Shown here in pieces: positions 7,088 through 10,508 of a stretch of DNA of 10,508 nt (its first letter is position 1; every line of letters begins with the position of its first letter). This DNA comes from Clostridiales bacterium (GTDB lineage: Bacteria > Bacillota > Clostridia > Oscillospirales > Acutalibacteraceae). The DNA lies in contig DXYG01000090.1 of assembly GCA_019415925.1 (NCBI GenBank), positions 1-10,508 on the forward strand, read 5' to 3'. The notes under the pieces are model-generated. The model had not been told where the DNA came from. It made no database searches and saw only the letters and a program-made list of their open reading frames with translations. The translations under genes and the position numbers were made by a program.

Positions 7088-8850
7088 TGAAAAGGAAACT
7101 TACAAAACAAAAACGCAGGTTGTTTATCAGCATAGCGGCATCTATGCTTGTGTTAAGCATAATTGTGTATGCCGTCTTTGCGGTAACAACATATTATTCA
7201 GAGCTTGATTTACTAACAAGCAATTCTGCTTCCTCTTTTCATCAGACTACAATAAATATGCAGAATTACGACAACGGCAACTGGGGAAACTATCTTCTGA
7301 ATAGAAAGTACGATAAAACATACAAAGAAATTTATGATGACTATGATGCTGATGAACAGATTAAAATTATAGACAATGAAACCGGAGCGATAATTTGTCA
7401 GACGGGAAATGCAATATCGGTGGCATTTCAGGGAGACTTAGTAAACAAAGATGACAAAACATCAGAAGACGAGGATTCAATAGTTATTATTGAAAATGAC
7501 TATATCACAGGTTTTGGCTGTATTGAATTTGAACGCTTCAGAAAATCTATGACAAACGCACAATACAGTGAAATAACGGAGTATCTGACAAAGAAAAATG
7601 CAGGTAACGGCGAGTACTACGAGCTTTTATGTACCGAATACTACATTGATAAAAGCTATATACAACCCAAAAGCGTTGAGATTGTTCAGACGAGCGATGA
7701 TAACGACTGGTATGTACAAGACAAGGTTATAAAGCATTACGAATTAAAACCGACTCTTGCAGATGAAAAAGCAGAATTGTATAAACAGACAGAAATGCAC
7801 AGAAACGTTATTGACGATGATTTTGTATTTGGAAATTATAAAGCGAGTACTGCGTTAGATGAGTATTCCGACTATATAATGGATAATTACTATACTGATG
7901 AAAACGGTATTCAATTGCTAAAAGATGCTGTGGTTAGCAACACGTATGAAGTTAATATGTACGGAGAATACGAGGCACACACAATAATAAATGTTGCACC
8001 GTTTACGTATATATACTCAAACTGGGAACAAATGTCAGTAAAGCTATACGATTCCGATGAAAATATTTCTTACACCTGCAACTATGCAAGAAAGTTTAAC
8101 GTGCTTGAAAGCTGTTCCGATAAGCTGATTTTTATGCTGGTGTTCATTCTTGTTGTATTTCTGATAACGGGTGTGATAATCGGCGCAGTAACTTGGCGAA
8201 CTCTTAAAAAGCAGATTGAACAGGAAAACCGATTAAGAACCGTAACAAATGCAATGGCGCACGAGCTGAAAACTCCCCTATTTATAATCAGCGGATATTC
8301 TGAAAATCTTGAAGAGAATATAAACACCGACAAGCGAACGCATTACTGCGAGGTTATAAACGAACAGACAAGGTCAATGAATATGCTTGTTTCAAAAATG
8401 CTTGACTATTCAAAGCTCGACTCTGCAAGCTTTAATCTGAACATTCAGAAATTCAGCCTTACACAGCTTACAAGTAAAATCCTTGAAAGCTATATTATTT
8501 ACGAAATAAAGCTTGAAAGTGACGGTGATGTAAATATCAAGGCTGATAAAAAGCTTATGAAAAGTGTAATAGAAAACCTCGTTGATAATGCCGTTAAATA
8601 TACTACGGATATTAATGACATAAGCATTAATATAACAAACAAAAGCTTTTCAATAAGCAATCCCTGCGAGGAATTAACAAAAGAAGAAATCAAGGATATG
8701 TGGCAGCCCTACCACCGCAAAGCAGAGCATAATAACATTGAAGGTCACGGTCTTGGACTTGCAATGGTTAAGAATATACTCGACCTTCACAAATTTAAAT
8801 CAGGCGCAAAGTATGTTGAAGGAAAAATTACATTCTACTTTGATTACTGA
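7087..8850 (+). CDS. Membrane sensor histidine kinase with large unrecognised outer domain
   Basis: A 587-residue sensor kinase. A transmembrane helix (about 12-36) and a second (about 347-370) enclose an outer domain of some 310 residues that is rich in Asp, Glu and Tyr and that I do not recognise. The second helix passes almost directly into the HisKA helix, with H392 in NAMAHELKTPL; only about 22 residues separate them, so there is no room for a HAMP domain. The ATPase domain has an N box at 496-505 (ENLVDNAVKY, with N497 and N501) and a glycine-rich GHGLGL at 553-558. The usual DxGxG motif is replaced by NPCEEL around 525, a variation tolerated in some kinases of this type. The ATG overlaps the regulator stop by one base and has AGGTGA six bases ahead. 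It should phosphorylate the regulator encoded just before it; the stimulus is unknown. Confidence 0.93.
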   Translation: MKRKLTKQKRRLFISIAASMLVLSIIVYAVFAVTTYYSELDLLTSNSASSFHQTTINMQNYDNGNWGNYLLNRKYDKTYKEIYDDYDADEQIKIIDNETGAIICQTGNAISVAFQGDLVNKDDKTSEDEDSIVIIENDYITGFGCIEFERFRKSMTNAQYSEITEYLTKKNAGNGEYYELLCTEYYIDKSYIQPKSVEIVQTSDDNDWYVQDKVIKHYELKPTLADEKAELYKQTEMHRNVIDDDFVFGNYKASTALDEYSDYIMDNYYTDENGIQLLKDAVVSNTYEVNMYGEYEAHTIINVAPFTYIYSNWEQMSVKLYDSDENISYTCNYARKFNVLESCSDKLIFMLVFILVVFLITGVIIGAVTWRTLKKQIEQENRLRTVTNAMAHELKTPLFIISGYSENLEENINTDKRTHYCEVINEQTRSMNMLVSKMLDYSKLDSASFNLNIQKFSLTQLTSKILESYIIYEIKLESDGDVNIKADKKLMKSVIENLVDNAVKYTTDINDISINITNKSFSISNPCEELTKEEIKDMWQPYHRKAEHNNIEGHGLGLAMVKNILDLHKFKSGAKYVEGKITFYFDY

Positions 8851-8864
8851 TTTTTGGCATAATA

Positions 8865-8897
8865 AAACAGAGCCTTGGTGTTTCCAAGGCTCTGTTT
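8865..8897. terminator. Hairpin terminator between convergent genes
   Basis: AAACAGAGCCTTGG at 8865-8878 pairs perfectly with its complement at 8884-8897 around a 5-base loop, a 14-bp stem. It lies 14 bases after the kinase stop and 22 bases after the uracil permease stop on the other strand. The T run is short on both sides (TTT at the stem end), so strength relies mainly on the stem. Its symmetry suits termination of both convergent transcripts. Confidence 0.8.
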
Positions 8898-8919
8898 CCT
8901 ATATTAAAGCTTACTTTTG

Positions 8920-10395
8920 TTATTCTTTTTTATCAGTTACTTCTTTTTCAAAATTAACTGCGTCTGCCGCATTCTGACTGTTGAATTTAAAATCCTTGTC
9001 AGGGAAAATTGCATTCAGGATAATTCCTGCAAGAGAAGCAACTGCAAGAGGTGAAAGTGTAATTGTTGCACTGCCGATTGCAAAGCTTACTGTGTCAGCA
9101 GAAAGACCGAGAGCGCAAACAAGAATTACAGCGGCAACAATAAGATTACGTGATTTTGTGAAGTCAACCTTGTTTTCAACAACGTTTCTTACGCCGATTG
9201 CAGAAATCATACCGTAAAGCACGAATGAGATACCGCCGATTATACAACCGGGAATCGAGCCGATAATTGCACTGACAACCGGGAAGAACGAAACGCCTAC
9301 TGCAAAGAAAGCGGCAATTCTGATAACCTTGGGGTCATAAACTCTTGTAAGAGCAAGAACGCCTGTATTTTCTCCGTAGGTTGTATTCGCAGGGCCGCCG
9401 AAAAGTGAAGCAAGAGTTGTTGCAAGACCGTCACCGAGAAGAGTTCTGTGTAAGCCGGGATTCTCAATGTAGTTTTTACCTGTTGTTGAACCGATAGCGC
9501 AAATGTCGCCGATATGCTCCATCATAGTAGCAAGAGCAATGGGAACAATAGCAATAATTGAAGAAGCAATAAGTGCACCGTTCGAGAAGTCAACACCGCC
9601 GAATACTGTCTTTTCCCAGATTACGGGAATACCGATAAGACCTTCACTGCCGAAAATATTGCCCTGTGAGATATTAGTAAAAATAGTGTTGAGCTGTGAA
9701 AAATCAAAAATTGCGGTATACTGGCCTGTAGCCTCGTTAAAGCCGCCCGAGAACAGCCATGGCAAATCCTGAATAAGCTGTGGATTTGCTTCTCCGATAA
9801 AGTAAAGAATCAATCCGACTGTATAAGAAATAACAAGGCCCAAGATAATCGGAATGATTTTAGCCATTCCCCTGCCCCATATGTTGAATATAACAATTAC
9901 TGCAAGAGCAACAAGTGCAAGAATCCAGTTTGTTGAGCAGTTACCTACAGCAGAAGGAGCAAGACCGAGTCCGATAGCAATAATAATCGGTCCGGTTACT
10001 ACCGGAGGGAAAAACTTCATTACTTTATTAATTCCTACAGTTTTGATAATTGCTGCAAGAACAAAGTATAACAGTCCTGCGCAGGCAACACCAAGACACG
10101 CATAAGGCAACATTGAGTTTGGATCCTCGGGATTTAAAGCTTTAATAGCCGCATAACCGCCGAGAAAAGCGAATGAAGAGCCCAAAAATGCAGGAACCTG
10201 AAATTTAGTCAGCAAGTGGAACAAAAGTGTACCTAAACCTGCCATAAGCAATGTGGTTGAAATATCAAGTCCTGTGATAATCGGTACCAGAATTGTTGCG
10301 CCGAACATTGCAAACATATGCTGTACGCCGAGCAAAATCATTTTTGGCTTGCCGAGTGTTTTGGCGTCGTATATGGCGCCGGTGTTTTTTTTCAT
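8920..10395 (-). CDS. uraA: Uracil permease, NCS2 (UraA/PyrP) family
   Basis: A 491-residue multi-pass membrane protein that imports uracil by proton symport for pyrimidine salvage. The N-terminal region (LLGVQHMFAMFGATILVPIITGL and VPAFLGSSFAFLGG) is the standard start of the family. The two substrate-binding glutamates are in place: E293 in MMEHIGD and E342 in TTYGENTG. They are 49 residues apart, the same spacing as E241 and E290 of E. coli UraA. The protein is about 60 residues longer than E. coli UraA, mostly from an extra stretch around 205-265, which probably forms an outer loop. The ATG is preceded by AGAGGGA five bases upstream. It is convergent with the kinase gene and has its own promoter, so it appears functionally separate from the transport operon. 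Xanthine is a possible alternative substrate within the superfamily, but the motifs favour uracil. Confidence 0.93.
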   Translation of the reverse strand: MKKNTGAIYDAKTLGKPKMILLGVQHMFAMFGATILVPIITGLDISTTLLMAGLGTLLFHLLTKFQVPAFLGSSFAFLGGYAAIKALNPEDPNSMLPYACLGVACAGLLYFVLAAIIKTVGINKVMKFFPPVVTGPIIIAIGLGLAPSAVGNCSTNWILALVALAVIVIFNIWGRGMAKIIPIILGLVISYTVGLILYFIGEANPQLIQDLPWLFSGGFNEATGQYTAIFDFSQLNTIFTNISQGNIFGSEGLIGIPVIWEKTVFGGVDFSNGALIASSIIAIVPIALATMMEHIGDICAIGSTTGKNYIENPGLHRTLLGDGLATTLASLFGGPANTTYGENTGVLALTRVYDPKVIRIAAFFAVGVSFFPVVSAIIGSIPGCIIGGISFVLYGMISAIGVRNVVENKVDFTKSRNLIVAAVILVCALGLSADTVSFAIGSATITLSPLAVASLAGIILNAIFPDKDFKFNSQNAADAVNFEKEVTDKKE

Positions 10396-10426
10396 TGAAA
10401 TCCCTCTTTCTTGTACATTTTATTAT

Positions 10427-10455
10427 ATTATAATTCCATTTTATATAAAAAGCAA
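10427..10455 (-). promoter_or_regulatory. Promoter of the uracil permease gene
   Basis: On the minus strand TTGCTT (10455-10450) and a perfect TATAAT (10432-10427) are 17 bp apart. Transcription would start near 10420, only about 25 bases before the ATG at 10395. That leader is too short for a PyrR-type attenuator or a riboswitch, so any pyrimidine control would have to act on initiation. The remaining bases to the right edge are AT-rich and show no gene. Confidence 0.75.
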
Positions 10456-10508
10456 CATTATTTTTTTAATCAAGAAAAAATACAGAGTAATATTGACAAA
10501 TTTATTGC

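Noticed and set aside
8738..8977. A 79-codon plus-strand frame running from the kinase end through the terminator
   Set aside because: It overlaps the kinase in another frame, spans the terminator hairpin and enters the antisense of the uracil permease gene.
10396..10426. A PyrR attenuator or riboswitch ahead of the uracil permease gene
   Set aside because: The predicted leader is only about 25 bases and contains no stem-loop or terminator.
10493..10498. TTGACA on the plus strand as the -35 box of a divergent gene to the right
   Set aside because: It is a perfect hexamer, but the window ends 10 bases later, so no -10 box or gene can be seen.

Overview
The window looks like chromosomal DNA of a low-GC Gram-positive bacterium, most likely an anaerobic gut Clostridium relative (Ruminococcus/Eubacterium type). 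The support is AT-rich DNA, strong GGAGG/GAGGTGA ribosome binding sites, short lipoprotein signal peptides, vegetative TTGaca/TATAAT promoters and tightly packed operons. No rRNA, tRNA, CRISPR array, insertion sequence or prophage gene was recognised. The taxon is inferred from style, not from a marker gene.

Layout. (1) Bases 1-268 hold a 69-residue XRE-type repressor-like gene; its -10 box lies inside a perfect inverted repeat. (2) Bases 334-6267, minus strand, hold a compact six-gene operon. In transcription order it encodes two paralogous solute-binding lipoproteins, a MalF-like and a MalG-like sugar-type ABC permease, a very short membrane-fusion-protein-like protein, and a MacB/FtsX-type permease. 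It ends in an intrinsic terminator at 290-319. (3) Bases 6268-6409 form a divergent control region. It has two interleaved promoters framed by a 21-bp inverted repeat (19/21 matches), and each arm is a pair of direct repeats 11 bp apart, as expected for an OmpR-class regulator. (4) Bases 6410-8850, plus strand, encode an OmpR-family response regulator and a membrane histidine kinase with a large unrecognised extracytoplasmic domain. (5) A 14-bp hairpin at 8865-8897 separates the kinase from a convergent uracil permease gene (8920-10395), which has its own good promoter at 10427-10455.

How it may work together. The kinase and regulator very probably control both their own gene and the divergent six-gene operon through the shared symmetric operator. 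The operon makes an import-type complex (binding proteins plus two permeases) but no ATPase, so it must borrow one encoded elsewhere. Its last two genes resemble the adaptor and permease of a MacAB/YknXYZ-type system, again without an ATPase. This is the most unusual part of the window: a two-component-linked cassette that joins a sugar-type importer to a reduced, ATPase-less MacAB-like pair. The ligand and purpose cannot be read from the sequence. The XRE gene and the uracil permease look like unrelated neighbours.
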